From Pseudomonas proteolytica (lineage in GTDB: Bacteria; Pseudomonadota; Gammaproteobacteria; Pseudomonadales; Pseudomonadaceae): DNA of 64,000 bases. The stretch covers positions 78,348-142,347 of the forward strand of contig NZ_VFEV01000014.1 in NCBI RefSeq assembly GCF_007858275.1, in the 5' to 3' direction. Made by a program: the position numbers and the translations under genes. Below are positions 27,610 to 36,345 of this stretch, in pieces. The notes below the pieces were generated by a model, which saw only the letters and a program-made list of their open reading frames with translations, searched no databases and had not been told where the DNA came from. Numbering within the stretch: the stretch's first letter is position 1; every line of letters starts with the position of its first letter.

Positions 27610-28347
27610 TCAGTAGGTGATGGGAATTTCGAATAGCTGGAATGCATCATCTACCGGTCGATAACCCAGGACCCGCGTGGTCTCGCTCAAATCCAGGCGC
27701 TTGAAGCGGTTGTTGGAAATGCCATGGGCGATCAGGTGCTTGACCCCTTCGGCCTCCACCGAACGCTGCAACAACTGGACGGCATCCCGAGGGCTGAGCC
27801 AGGCGCTGAGGTCGCGAGCGTTGTTCAGGTCGTGGGTTTCGGCAAATTCAAAGGCCCCAATGCGTAGAGCGATAGTGGAGAGTGGGGTTTTGGCCGCGTA
27901 ATACCCGCACAGCGCTTCGCCGTAGCATTTGCTCACGCCATACAGGTTGGCCGGCAGCACCGGCATGCCGGGGGTGATTTGCCGGTCCACCGGATAGCCT
28001 TCGATGGTCTGGGCGCTGCTGGCGAAGACCAGGCGCTTGACGTGGGCGGCCACGGCCGCTTCGAACAGGTAGGTGGTGGCGAGGATATTGTTGGGTAGCA
28101 GTTCGTCAAAGGTCGCGCTGGCGTGGGGAATGCCCGACAGGTGCACGATCACATCGATGCCGTCGAGCAGCGCTGGCAGTGCGGTTTTGTCGCTCAAGTC
28201 GGCCTGCACGAAGCGATGGCCGTCGAAGGCGAAGCCTGGTGTGACGCGGTCGGTGAGGGTGAAGCGGTAACGATCTTTCGAGGCCTCGAAGAAGGTCTTG
28301 CCGATTCTGCCGCAGGCACCGGTGAGCAGTACGTTGAGTCCTTTCAT
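27610..28347 (-). CDS. NAD-dependent epimerase/dehydratase, uronate-dehydrogenase-like
   Basis: Protein of 245 residues, extended SDR family. The Rossmann motif TGACGRIG is at 8-15 and the catalytic YGVSK lies near 135-139 with a Ser upstream in FASSAQTIEGY. Length and the pattern VDVIVHLSGIP-like strand resemble hexuronate dehydrogenases that oxidise glucuronate or galacturonate, but close epimerases look similar. ATG 28347 matches the family start. It is followed upstream by the GST gene on the same strand, 10 bases away, likely one transcript. Confidence 0.75.
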   Translation of the reverse strand: MKGLNVLLTGACGRIGKTFFEASKDRYRFTLTDRVTPGFAFDGHRFVQADLSDKTALPALLDGIDVIVHLSGIPHASATFDELLPNNILATTYLFEAAVAAHVKRLVFASSAQTIEGYPVDRQITPGMPVLPANLYGVSKCYGEALCGYYAAKTPLSTIALRIGAFEFAETHDLNNARDLSAWLSPRDAVQLLQRSVEAEGVKHLIAHGISNNRFKRLDLSETTRVLGYRPVDDAFQLFEIPITY

Positions 28348-28357
28348 CGTGTAGTCC

Positions 28358-28990
28358 TTAGTTGTGACCGTCGAGGGCAAAAGCCTGGAAACCTGGGCGC
28401 TGGCTGAGTAGGGCGTAGTACGCGTCCACAGCCGGGTAGGCAGGGCGCTCCATGGGCGTCATCCGCCAGCGGTGCACTGACAGGCCGATCAGGATATCGG
28501 CCAGGGTGAAGTTATCCCCGGCCACATAGGCGCCGGTTTTGATCAATTGTTGCTCCAGCAGCCCCATCTTGTCGTTCCAGCCGTGCACCCCGGCGGCAAC
28601 GCGCTGCGGGTCCTGGAAGTCCGGGTTGTTGCGCACCAGGGCATGGAAGGCGTAGCCCCAGGAGGGGTTGAGCTCGGTGGCTTGCCAATCCATCCATTGC
28701 TCGACCCCGGCCCGTGGCGCAGGGGCGGCGGGCAGCAGGTCGTGGCGTTGGTGCAAGCCCACCAGGTAACGGCAAATGGTGTTGGATTCCCATAGCACGC
28801 CGTTGTCATCGACGATGACCGGTACCTGGGCGTTAGGGTTCAAGGCAAGGAATTCGGGTGACTGGGTAGGGGTGAAGCCGATGCCCCAATCTTCACGCTG
28901 GTAGGGGATAGCCAGTTCCTGGCAGGTCCACAGGACTTTTCGTACGTTGATGGACGAAGTGCGACCCAAGATTTTCAGCGCGTGTCCCAT
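28358..28990 (-). CDS. Glutathione S-transferase
   Basis: Protein of 210 residues. The thioredoxin-like N-terminal domain (about 5-85) shows SSINVRKVLW, with the likely glutathione-activating Ser, and NAQVPVIVDDNGVLWESNTI with the cis-Pro and Glu-Ser pair. The helical C-terminal domain includes GDNFTLADI. Similar to the theta/beta-like bacterial GSTs. Substrate unknown. Located directly upstream of the epimerase gene. Confidence 0.87.
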   Translation of the reverse strand: MGHALKILGRTSSINVRKVLWTCQELAIPYQREDWGIGFTPTQSPEFLALNPNAQVPVIVDDNGVLWESNTICRYLVGLHQRHDLLPAAPAPRAGVEQWMDWQATELNPSWGYAFHALVRNNPDFQDPQRVAAGVHGWNDKMGLLEQQLIKTGAYVAGDNFTLADILIGLSVHRWRMTPMERPAYPAVDAYYALLSQRPGFQAFALDGHN

Positions 28991-29072
28991 GGTGCTTCCC
29001 TGGCAAAAGGTGAGTTGGGCAATTTAGCAGGGGCGCGCGAGGACAGCGATAGAGTTAAGTGGGCACGCTCAA

Positions 29073-29164
29073 AAATGTGTGCGGGCTTGCCCGCGATAAC
29101 GGTGTGTCAGGCAATACATCTGGCACTGATACACCGCTATCGCGGGCAAGCCCGCTCCCACATT
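29073..29164. repeat. REPIN between GST and gntR genes
   Basis: ATGTGTGCGGGCTTGCCCGC and GCGGGCAAGCCCGCTCCCACAT as ends, around CGATAACGGTGTG/GATACACCGCTATCG. Confidence 0.85.
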
Positions 29165-29167
29165 GGT

Positions 29168-30196
29168 TCAGGTACTCTCGCGCACCTTCAATTCAAACCC
29201 CATATCCACCACCGGCCGGGCGATCTTGTTGCCCGCCATCACCGTCAGCAAGTGCTCTGCCGCGCGTCGGCCAATGGCTTCGCGCGGGGTGCTGATGCTG
29301 CTCAGGCGCGGCACCATGAAGCTGGAGGCGGGCAGGTCGTTGAAGCCCAGCACCGCCACTTGCTGCGGTACCTTGATCCCGTGGCGCAGGGCTTCGAGCA
29401 AGGCGCCGTGGGCCAGGTCATCGTTGCCGAAAAAAATCGCGTCCACGTCCGGATGGCTGGCCAGCAGTTGCAGGAACAGTTCACCACCCAGGCCCACCGA
29501 CGAGGGGCGCGGGGTCAGCAGTTCCAATGCCGGGTCATACAAACCGGCCTTCTGCAGGCCTTGGCGGAAGCCTTCGCCGCGCAGCAGCGTGCGCTGGTCC
29601 AGCTGTGCGCCAACATAGGCCAGGCGCTTGCGACCCCGGGAGATCAGGTGGGCGGCGGCGGTTTCGCCGGCACTGATCTGCGAGAAACCCACGCAGTTGA
29701 GGCCGGCCGTGGGGTCCAGGTCCATCATGTACACGCAAGGTACATTGCTCGACTCCACCATGCGCCGGGCGCTTTCGGTGCGATCAAAACCGGTCAGCAG
29801 CAAGCCCCGCGGCTGATAGGCCATGTAGTTGCGCAGCAGGTTTTCTTCTTCGTCCCGGGAATAGTGGGTATTGCCGATCAGCACTTCGAAGCCCTTGGGC
29901 CGCAACACCTGGTGAATGGCCTCCAGGGTTTCGATAAACAGCAGGTTGGACAGCGAAGGCACCAGCACCACCACCGACTGGCTCTGTGCAGAGGCCAGGG
30001 CGCGGGCGGCGGGGTTGACCACGTAGCTCAGCTCGGCGGCGGCTTTTTGCACCTTTTCCACCAGGTCGGGGGCCACGGTGCTGATGCCGCGCAAGGCCCG
30101 GGAGGCCGTGATCGGACTGACGCCCGCCAGGCGGGCAACTTCGTTGAGGGTAGGGCGACCCGTCGTGCGGGTATTTTTATCGTTCTTGGAGGTCAT
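29168..30196 (-). CDS. gntR: LacI-family gluconate repressor GntR
   Basis: Protein of 342 residues. The LacI helix-turn-helix is near 16-37 (LNEVARLAGVSPITASRALR), followed by the hinge and a periplasmic-binding-protein-like effector domain. In Pseudomonas it represses gluconate uptake and phosphorylation and is released by gluconate or 6-phosphogluconate. A TTG at 30211 could extend it by five residues; I chose the ATG at 30196. It is divergent from gntK-gntT, and three operator-like TAGCGCT sites lie around these promoters. Confidence 0.92.
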   Translation of the reverse strand: MTSKNDKNTRTTGRPTLNEVARLAGVSPITASRALRGISTVAPDLVEKVQKAAAELSYVVNPAARALASAQSQSVVVLVPSLSNLLFIETLEAIHQVLRPKGFEVLIGNTHYSRDEEENLLRNYMAYQPRGLLLTGFDRTESARRMVESSNVPCVYMMDLDPTAGLNCVGFSQISAGETAAAHLISRGRKRLAYVGAQLDQRTLLRGEGFRQGLQKAGLYDPALELLTPRPSSVGLGGELFLQLLASHPDVDAIFFGNDDLAHGALLEALRHGIKVPQQVAVLGFNDLPASSFMVPRLSSISTPREAIGRRAAEHLLTVMAGNKIARPVVDMGFELKVREST

Positions 30197-30225
30197 CAGG
30201 CGGCTTGCCAAACAAAAATCGAGGC

Positions 30226-30239
30226 ACTAAGGTAGCGCT
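30226..30239 (+). promoter_or_regulatory. GntR operator 1, by gntR promoter
   Basis: AC-T-AAG-G-TAGCGCT matches the described Pseudomonas GntR consensus (AC-N-AAG-N-TAGCGCT) exactly. It lies 30 bases upstream of the gntR start, consistent with autoregulation. Confidence 0.75.
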
Positions 30240-30377
30240 GTCTCCAAAGGCCTGCAAATACTTGCGCAAAGGGTTGCCTGATCCTTGCTCAAACGGTTGG
30301 AGCGGATGCACGCGTCACTCCATAAAAATGACAATTAGGCGCGGGAAAAGCCTGTTTTTGCACTAGCCTTAGGGCGT

Positions 30378-30394
30378 GCAAAGGTAGCGCTATC
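30378..30394 (+). promoter_or_regulatory. GntR operator 2, before gntK
   Basis: GCAAAGGTAGCGCTATC contains the TAGCGCT core within the near-palindrome GGTAGCGCTATC, 19 bases before the gntK ATG. Confidence 0.75.
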
Positions 30395-30412
30395 TGCGTC
30401 CTGAGGTGTTTC

Positions 30413-30946
30413 ATGAGTCAACCTGTTACCGCCCTGGTCATCATGGGTGTTTCCGGCTGTGGCAAGTCCAGTGTCAGCGAGGCCCTGTGCCTGTTGAACG
30501 GCGCCACCGCCATTGAAGGCGACAGCTTTCACCCGGCTGCCAATATCGAAAAGATGAGCGCAGGCCATCCTCTCAACGACGACGACCGTGCCGGCTGGCT
30601 GGACATCCTCTGCGATGAGCTGCGCCGTGCGCTCAAGGCTGGCGAGCATCCAGTGCTGACCTGTTCGGCGCTGAAGAAAAAATACCGCGACCACCTGCGC
30701 GAAGCCGCGCCGGGCCTGGGTTTTGTCTTCCTGGAACTGACCCGCGAGGTGGCCGCCGACCGCGTGTCCCATCGCCCCGGCCATTTCATGCCGGCCAGCC
30801 TGATCGACAGCCAGTTCGCCACCCTCGAATCGCCTATCGGCGAGCCGCTGACCCTGGCCCTCAATGCCAGTGAAGACAGCATCGAGGACCTGGCCGCGCA
30901 GACCCACGCCTGGTGGCTGACCCACGGCTTTGAACCTTCCCGATGA
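30413..30946 (+). CDS. gntK: Gluconokinase
   Basis: Protein of 177 residues, usual for GntK. The P-loop GVSGCGKSS is at 12-20, and GDSFHPAANIEKM (about 35-47) is the family substrate-site motif. It phosphorylates gluconate to 6-phosphogluconate, which joins the Entner-Doudoroff path downstream of Pgl. It has its own operator, and a further operator separates it from gntT. Confidence 0.93.
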   Translation: MSQPVTALVIMGVSGCGKSSVSEALCLLNGATAIEGDSFHPAANIEKMSAGHPLNDDDRAGWLDILCDELRRALKAGEHPVLTCSALKKKYRDHLREAAPGLGFVFLELTREVAADRVSHRPGHFMPASLIDSQFATLESPIGEPLTLALNASEDSIEDLAAQTHAWWLTHGFEPSR

Positions 30947-30955
30947 TTTTTTGGC

Positions 30956-30973
30956 CGAAAGATAGCGCTATCT
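30956..30973 (+). promoter_or_regulatory. GntR operator 3, before gntT
   Basis: AGATAGCGCTATCT (30960-30973) is a perfect 14-base palindrome with the TAGCGCT core, in the 83-base gap between gntK and gntT. It suggests a separate gntT promoter. Confidence 0.75.
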
Positions 30974-31000
30974 GGCGGCACGAAACTCAACACCCGCTTT

Positions 31001-31014
31001 AATAACAACAACAA
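31001..31014 (+). promoter_or_regulatory. Overlapping A-rich Hfq/Crc-type motifs before gntT
   Basis: AATAACAACAACAA contains three overlapping AANAANAA matches directly before the CAGGAGAG ribosome site. It is the richest such site in the window. Confidence 0.55.
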
Positions 31015-31029
31015 ACAGGAGAGACCCCC

Positions 31030-32382
31030 ATGTTTGGAATGTCCCACGAGTCGTACCTGCTGCTTGATGCAGTGGTCACTATCATCGGGCTGATCGTGTT
31101 GATCACCCGGTTCAAGGTTCACCCCTTTATTGCCCTGATCATCGCCGCAGGCTTCCTTGGCCTGACCTCGGGCATGCCCGTGGACAAGATCATCAAGGCC
31201 TTCCAGGACGGTTTTGGCGGTGTGCTCGGGTTTGTCGGGATTATCCTGGCGCTGGGTACGATGCTCGGCAAGATGATGGCCGAATCCGGCGGTGCCGATC
31301 AGATCGCGCAGACCCTGATCCGGGCTTTCGGCAAGGACAAGGTGCAATGGGCGATGATGTTCGCCGCCTTCCTGGTGGGCATCCCGCTGTTCTTCGAGAT
31401 CGGCTTTGTGCTGCTGATCCCGCTGGTGTTCATCGTCGCGCGCCGTACCGGTGTATCGCTGATCAAGATCGGCATCCCGCTGCTCGCCGGCCTGTCGGCG
31501 GTGCATGGCCTGGTACCGCCGCATCCGGGGCCGTTGCTGGCCATCGGCGTGTTTGGCGCAGACATTGGCAAGACCATTCTCTACGGCCTGATCGTTGCCT
31601 TGCCGACCGCCATCATTGCCGGGCCGATCTTCGGTACGTTCATTGCCAAGCACATCCCGGGCAACCCGTCCCAGGAGCTGGTGGATCAACTGGCCCGTGA
31701 GACCGACTCGAAAAACCTGCCGAGCTTCAGCATCACCCTGATCACCGTGCTGCTGCCGGTGTTCCTGATGCTGCTCAAAACCTTTGCTGACATCGCCTTT
31801 GCCGAAGGCAATGTGGTGCGCAACTGGATGGACATGATCGGCCACCCGATCAGTGCCTTGCTCCTGGCGTTGCTGCTGTCGCTTTACACCTTTGGCCATC
31901 GCCAGGGCATCCACTCCAAGCAGATCCTCAAGCTGCTCGACGCCAGCCTTGCGCCGACCGCCGCGATCATCCTGATCATCGGTGCCGGCGGTGGTTTCAA
32001 GCAGATGCTGGTGACCAGCGGCGTGGGTGACGTGATCGGCCATATGGCGGTGACGGCGCAGATCAATCCGATCCTGCTGGCCTGGCTGGTAGCGGCGGTG
32101 ATTCGCATTGCCACGGGTTCGGCGACCGTTGCCACCATTACTGGCGCGGGTATCGTGGTGCCGGTGGTGGGTATGGTGCCGGGGGTCAACCTGGAGTTGC
32201 TGGTGCTGGCGACGGGGGCGGGGTCGTTGATTCTGTCGCACGTCAACGATGCAGGGTTCTGGCTGGTGAAGCAGTACTTCAACATGACCGTGGCCGAGAC
32301 GTTCAAGACCTGGACGGCGATGGAGACCATTCTGTCCATCGTGGCACTGGGCTTCATCATGTTGCTGTCGTTGGTGGTGTAA
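31030..32382 (+). CDS. gntT: Gluconate:H+ symporter, GntP family
   Basis: Inner-membrane protein of 450 residues with about 12-14 hydrophobic segments spread evenly. The family pattern VHGLVPPHPGPLLAIG (about 158-173) is present. It imports gluconate for GntK. The gene starts 83 bases after gntK with its own operator and A-rich leader. In P. aeruginosa the same gene is called gnuT. Confidence 0.92.
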   Translation: MFGMSHESYLLLDAVVTIIGLIVLITRFKVHPFIALIIAAGFLGLTSGMPVDKIIKAFQDGFGGVLGFVGIILALGTMLGKMMAESGGADQIAQTLIRAFGKDKVQWAMMFAAFLVGIPLFFEIGFVLLIPLVFIVARRTGVSLIKIGIPLLAGLSAVHGLVPPHPGPLLAIGVFGADIGKTILYGLIVALPTAIIAGPIFGTFIAKHIPGNPSQELVDQLARETDSKNLPSFSITLITVLLPVFLMLLKTFADIAFAEGNVVRNWMDMIGHPISALLLALLLSLYTFGHRQGIHSKQILKLLDASLAPTAAIILIIGAGGGFKQMLVTSGVGDVIGHMAVTAQINPILLAWLVAAVIRIATGSATVATITGAGIVVPVVGMVPGVNLELLVLATGAGSLILSHVNDAGFWLVKQYFNMTVAETFKTWTAMETILSIVALGFIMLLSLVV

Positions 32383-32390
32383 CCCAAGCA

Positions 32391-32423
32391 AAATGTGGGA
32401 GCGGGCAAGCCCGCTCCCACATT
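32391..32423. repeat. Minimal REP hairpin after gntT
   Basis: AATGTGGGAGCGGGC and GCCCGCTCCCACATT pair perfectly around AA; it may act as a terminator-like structure between convergent genes. Confidence 0.75.
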
Positions 32424-32439
32424 CGTTATCGGGCGGCTA

Positions 32440-33651
32440 TCAGGCTTTCGTGACCAGCCCATCAGCCCGGAACATGGCCCGGATCCCGCGCACCGCCTGG
32501 CGAATGCGGTCCTGGTTCTCGATCAGCGCAAAGCGCACATGGTCATCGCCATACTCGCCAAAGCCGATCCCCGGCGAGACACACACCTTGGCTTCCAGCA
32601 GCAACTTCTTGGCAAATTCCAGGGAGCCCATGGCGGCATACGCCTCGGGAATCTTCGCCCAGACGTACATCGACGCCTTCGGGTTTTCCACCATCCAGCC
32701 CAGCTCATGCAGACCCTTGACCAGCACGTTGCGGCGTTGGCGGTATTGCTCGGCAATGTCTTTCACACATTGCTGGTCACCTTCCAGCGCGGCAATGGCC
32801 GCCACTTGCAGCGGGGTGAAAGTGCCGTAGTCGTGGTAGCTCTTGATACGCGCCAGGGCGTTGACCAGTTCGGCGTTGCCAACCATAAAGCCAATGCGCC
32901 AGCCGGCCATGTTGTAGCTCTTGGACAGGGTGAAAAACTCCACCGCAATGTCCTTGGCGCCCGGTACCTGCATGATCGACGGGGCTTTCCAGCCGTCGTA
33001 GACGATATCGGCGTAGGCCAGGTCGTGGATCACCAGCACGTCGTACTGTTTGGCCAGGGCGATCACCCGCTCGAAGAAATCCAGCTCCACGCACTGCGCC
33101 GTGGGGTTGGACGGGAAGCCGAGGATCATCATCTTGGGCTTGGGGATCGAACCGCGAATCGCCCGTTCCAGCTCGGCAAAAAAATCCACGCCGGGAATCA
33201 GCGGCACCGAGCGCACCTGGGCGCCGGCAATCACGGCACCGTAGATGTGGATCGGGTAGCTGGGGTTGGGCACCAGGACCGTGTCGCCCTGATCCAGGGT
33301 GGCCAGCATCAAGTGCGCCAGGCCTTCCTTGGAACCGATGGTGACGATGGCTTCGGTTTCCGGGTCGATATCCACTTCATAGCGATCCTTGTACCAGCGC
33401 GAAATAGCGCGGCGCAGGCGCGGGATGCCTTTGGAGGTGGAGTAGCCGTGGGTGTCTTCACGCTGGGCGACGGTCACCAGTTTCTCCACGATATGCGGTG
33501 GAGTCGGGCCGTCAGGGTTACCCATGCTCAAGTCGATGATGTCTTCGCCGCGCCGACGCGCAGCCATCTTCAGCTCGGCAGTGATATTGAAAACATAAGG
33601 GGGGAGTCGATCTATGCGCGCAAAGCGGCGCGGCGAACCTTGGTCAGCCAT
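32440..33651 (-). CDS. alaC: Alanine transaminase AlaC (class I aminotransferase)
   Basis: Protein of 403 residues in the class I/II PLP aminotransferases. [18 protein letters not shown] (about 40-57) and the PLP-lysine motif [15 protein letters not shown] near 238-252 match AlaC-type glutamate-pyruvate transaminases. It makes alanine from pyruvate and glutamate. ATG 33651 has a GAGG ribosome site; a longer frame to 33825 has unrelated composition. Divergent from the GyrI-like gene. Confidence 0.88.
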   Translation of the reverse strand: MADQGSPRRFARIDRLPPYVFNITAELKMAARRRGEDIIDLSMGNPDGPTPPHIVEKLVTVAQREDTHGYSTSKGIPRLRRAISRWYKDRYEVDIDPETEAIVTIGSKEGLAHLMLATLDQGDTVLVPNPSYPIHIYGAVIAGAQVRSVPLIPGVDFFAELERAIRGSIPKPKMMILGFPSNPTAQCVELDFFERVIALAKQYDVLVIHDLAYADIVYDGWKAPSIMQVPGAKDIAVEFFTLSKSYNMAGWRIGFMVGNAELVNALARIKSYHDYGTFTPLQVAAIAALEGDQQCVKDIAEQYRQRRNVLVKGLHELGWMVENPKASMYVWAKIPEAYAAMGSLEFAKKLLLEAKVCVSPGIGFGEYGDDHVRFALIENQDRIRQAVRGIRAMFRADGLVTKA

Positions 33652-33846
33652 TGTTGCCTCGGAGTACGTAAGCGCCCGGAACCGTCCGAGCGACGTCGGC
33701 CACTGCGGTGGCCTGCGGGGCAGACAATACGGGCGATGACAGCCGGTTGTCCAGATGGCGTAGGAAATTTTTCCATCTGGAGTGTGACGTGCGTATGCCC
33801 CTATACTCGGTATGGTTTTGGTCACTCACCCATGGAGATTGTGCAG

Positions 33847-34326
33847 ATGAACCAACAGGCAACGCTACCCCTCGAACCCCGCATGGAAGAGGGCAAGGCC
33901 ATGGTGATCGCCGGGGTCGGCGGTCATTACGGCAAGGCCACGCTGGGGGACATCCCGAAGTTGTGGGAGTTGTTCGACACCTGCATCAAAGAGATCAAGA
34001 ACCGCATCGGCGGCGTGACCTACGGCGTTTGCTACAACGCCACGCAAGAAGAATTCGATTACATCGCCGGGGTCGAAGTGCCGGCCAAGGGCGATGTGCC
34101 AAGCAACTTCGAATCCATCGAAGTGCCGGCCAATCATTATGCGGTCTTTGCGCATTACGGGCCGGTGTATGCGCTGTCGCAGACCTATGAGCGAGTCATG
34201 TACGAGTGGCTGCCGACCTCGGGTTACACAGTGGCGGGCGCGGATTTCGAGCGCTACAGCGCCGACTTCGATGTGGATAAGGGCACCGGCACCGTGGAAA
34301 TCTGGCTGCCTGTCAAGAAACGTTGA
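33847..34326 (+). CDS. GyrI-like small-molecule-binding domain protein
   Basis: Protein of 159 residues, a single effector-binding domain of the GyrI-like/AraC_E_bind type (SHS2 module repeat) without a DNA-binding part. Segments such as VAGVEVPAKGDVPSNFESIE-like and ANHYAVFAHYGPV are typical. Such free-standing proteins bind hydrophobic drugs or other small molecules. ATG 33847 follows GGAG by 10 bases; an ATG five codons upstream is the alternative. Confidence 0.82.
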   Translation: MNQQATLPLEPRMEEGKAMVIAGVGGHYGKATLGDIPKLWELFDTCIKEIKNRIGGVTYGVCYNATQEEFDYIAGVEVPAKGDVPSNFESIEVPANHYAVFAHYGPVYALSQTYERVMYEWLPTSGYTVAGADFERYSADFDVDKGTGTVEIWLPVKKR

Positions 34327-34366
34327 GACATACGGCCGAGCTGCCAGGGCAGCTCAGCCGGTAGTA

Positions 34367-35563
34367 CTACTGGCTGAGCAGTCGCCCGATAAAGGATCCG
34401 CGGTAACTACTTAGAACACCACTGCTTTGCAGTTTTTCACCCGGTTGTACCAACTCCAGTGTGTCGACAAAGGAATGCTCGGGCCGTCCTTGCGGATCGC
34501 GCCATGCCTGTGCAATACCTTGCTGACCAAAATCGGGGTCCAACCGACCGGTCACGGTGTGCCTGATCAGATCAACCTGGGCGCCGTTAGAGCTACGCGC
34601 TAAAGCAACAACTTTCCCATCGGCCTGGGTCACGACATCGGTATAGGAGTAAATATTGGAGCTGCTCTCCACAGGTTTTCCGCCATTGAACTGCGGGTTG
34701 GCTTGACCGTCGGCAAGTACACTGGCCACGAAGTTCATCTCTGATGGCAAGTAATAACTCCCCCCCGCAACAGCTATTTGACCATTTGGCCCCTTCGCGA
34801 GCGCTGAGATTTGTTTGTTTTCATTATTTGAAAACTCCAGCTCAACGACCCCCTCCTTGCCGAACGTGGAGTCCGGTTGGCCATTTGCAAGAAACCCCCT
34901 CATGTGTGCCCTGCGGGTGTCGGTGCCAGTTCTGGTGCCGGCGATGACAAAACCGCTGGAGGTGATCAGTAATGTGTTGAGAAGGGTATTTGGCGACTCA
35001 ATGGGCCCGAGATATCCAAAGTTGATCAGCTCGCCGCTGACGCTGAGCTGAAAGATAAAACTTTGGGTGCCATCATGGAACACAGAAACGATCTTGTTAT
35101 CGGCTTGCACCGCAAGACCCCCTCTGGGAAGTAGGCCGGTGTAGATTCTTTTCCCGAGTTCTCTGGTTCCTGCGATGCCAAACGAGTGATCCACGTCGCC
35201 GGTTTGTACATTGAAGCGGGTAATAAATGCGGCGCCCTCGTTTCCACGCGCAGCCAATAACAGGGGTTTCCCGTCGGGTTGAATGGTCAGGTGAACGAGG
35301 CGGATGACCTCGCTAGTTTCCGTTTCCCAAGTCCCGTAGTTTAAATCCAGTTCTCCAGCAGGTGTATGTTTGGTTACGACGATACGTCTTTCACCTGCGG
35401 CGGAAGTTAACCCTACAGTAATGGTTGACCCATCGTTGAGCACGCGGGAAATTCCCTCGGACTGTAGGGCGATAACAGTACCGTTTTTAGGGGATGAGTT
35501 ACCAAACGAAAGGTCTGGGGCTCCAGCGCTATTCATCGGGGGGGTGTTGGATGGAATGCTCAT
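34367..35563 (-). CDS. Delta-60 repeat protein
   Basis: Protein of 398 residues with at least six copies of a G-x-x-D-x-x-F-G-type unit (for example GAPDLSFGN, GDVDHSFG, GQPDSTFG, GRLDPDFGQQG), spaced about 50-60 residues apart. This is the delta-60 repeat, likely a beta-propeller-like fold. No signal peptide is present. Base composition is visibly less GC-rich than that of its neighbours, suggesting separate history. Function is unknown; related proteins are common in pseudomonads. Confidence 0.82.
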   Translation of the reverse strand: MSIPSNTPPMNSAGAPDLSFGNSSPKNGTVIALQSEGISRVLNDGSTITVGLTSAAGERRIVVTKHTPAGELDLNYGTWETETSEVIRLVHLTIQPDGKPLLLAARGNEGAAFITRFNVQTGDVDHSFGIAGTRELGKRIYTGLLPRGGLAVQADNKIVSVFHDGTQSFIFQLSVSGELINFGYLGPIESPNTLLNTLLITSSGFVIAGTRTGTDTRRAHMRGFLANGQPDSTFGKEGVVELEFSNNENKQISALAKGPNGQIAVAGGSYYLPSEMNFVASVLADGQANPQFNGGKPVESSSNIYSYTDVVTQADGKVVALARSSNGAQVDLIRHTVTGRLDPDFGQQGIAQAWRDPQGRPEHSFVDTLELVQPGEKLQSSGVLSSYRGSFIGRLLSQ

Positions 35564-35719
35564 GGTCACTCTCCATGGGGAAGTTTGGAATTCCCATTCC
35601 TGCTCGATGTAGACGTTGAGCGACAACCTTGGTAGTTCAGTAAAAACCCAGGGCGAAAGCCTGTATAGCTGTGAAAGCTGACAGTAGACAGCTCAGGTTT
35701 TGTATGGAGTTGCAGTCGT

Positions 35720-36325
35720 TCAATAGAGACTGTTCTTTACCCGCTCCGGCATCTCCCGGTCATAGGCCTCGGCATCGAACTGCCCATCATTCAAACGCTT
35801 GTGAATGGCGCCCGCTGATGGCAGCGCCGTGCGCTGCAGATGCTTGTCCGGGTTCCAGCAGTCCGAGCGCACAAAGGCTTTGGAGCAGTGGAAATACGCA
35901 GCGTCCACCTGCACCACAATCACCGACCGCGCTGGCTTGCCATTCACCGCAAAGCTTTCCAGCAACTGAGGCTCGATGGAGATCTGCGCCCGCCCATTGA
36001 CCCGCAACGTCTCACCGATCCCCGGGATGATAAACAGCAAGGCGATGCGCGGGTCCACCAGCAGGTTGCGCAAGGTATCGAGCCGGTTATTGCCCGGCCG
36101 ATCCGGAATCGCCAGGGTGCGCTCATCGATGATGCGCACAAACCCCGGCACATCGCCCCGAGGCGAGCCGTCGAGGCCATCAGGCCCGCAAGAACTGACA
36201 ATCACCAGCGGCGAGGCTTTCACCATCGCCTGGTAATCCTCATTGAGAAATCCGATTTCCTTGTGCACGGCGCGCTCGTGGGGCTTGCCGTAAAGGGTTT
36301 CGAGCTGTTCGAGGCTGGTTAGCAT
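35720..36325 (-). CDS. PNPOx-like flavin-binding oxidoreductase, MSMEG_1061 type
   Basis: Protein of 201 residues with the split-barrel FMN-binding fold of the pyridoxamine-5'-phosphate oxidase family (SSCGPDGLDGSPRGD at about 44-58, NNRLDTLRNLLVDPRIALLF near 79-98, and the C-terminal CSKAFVRSDCW). Such proteins reduce or bind small electrophiles or flavin cofactors; substrate unknown. It sits near a GNAT gene on the same strand (20 bases apart). Confidence 0.84.
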   Translation of the reverse strand: MLTSLEQLETLYGKPHERAVHKEIGFLNEDYQAMVKASPLVIVSSCGPDGLDGSPRGDVPGFVRIIDERTLAIPDRPGNNRLDTLRNLLVDPRIALLFIIPGIGETLRVNGRAQISIEPQLLESFAVNGKPARSVIVVQVDAAYFHCSKAFVRSDCWNPDKHLQRTALPSAGAIHKRLNDGQFDAEAYDREMPERVKNSLY

Positions 36326-36345
36326 GGGAGTCTCCTTGTGCGTCG

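Noticed and set aside
30529..32391. Minus-strand frame of 620 codons opposite gntK-gntT
   Set aside because: Runs through two real genes and an operator; His/Gln/Asp-rich without motifs.
32395..33846. N-terminal extension of the GyrI-like frame
   Set aside because: It is antisense to alaC; the domain begins at 33847 with a proper ribosome site.
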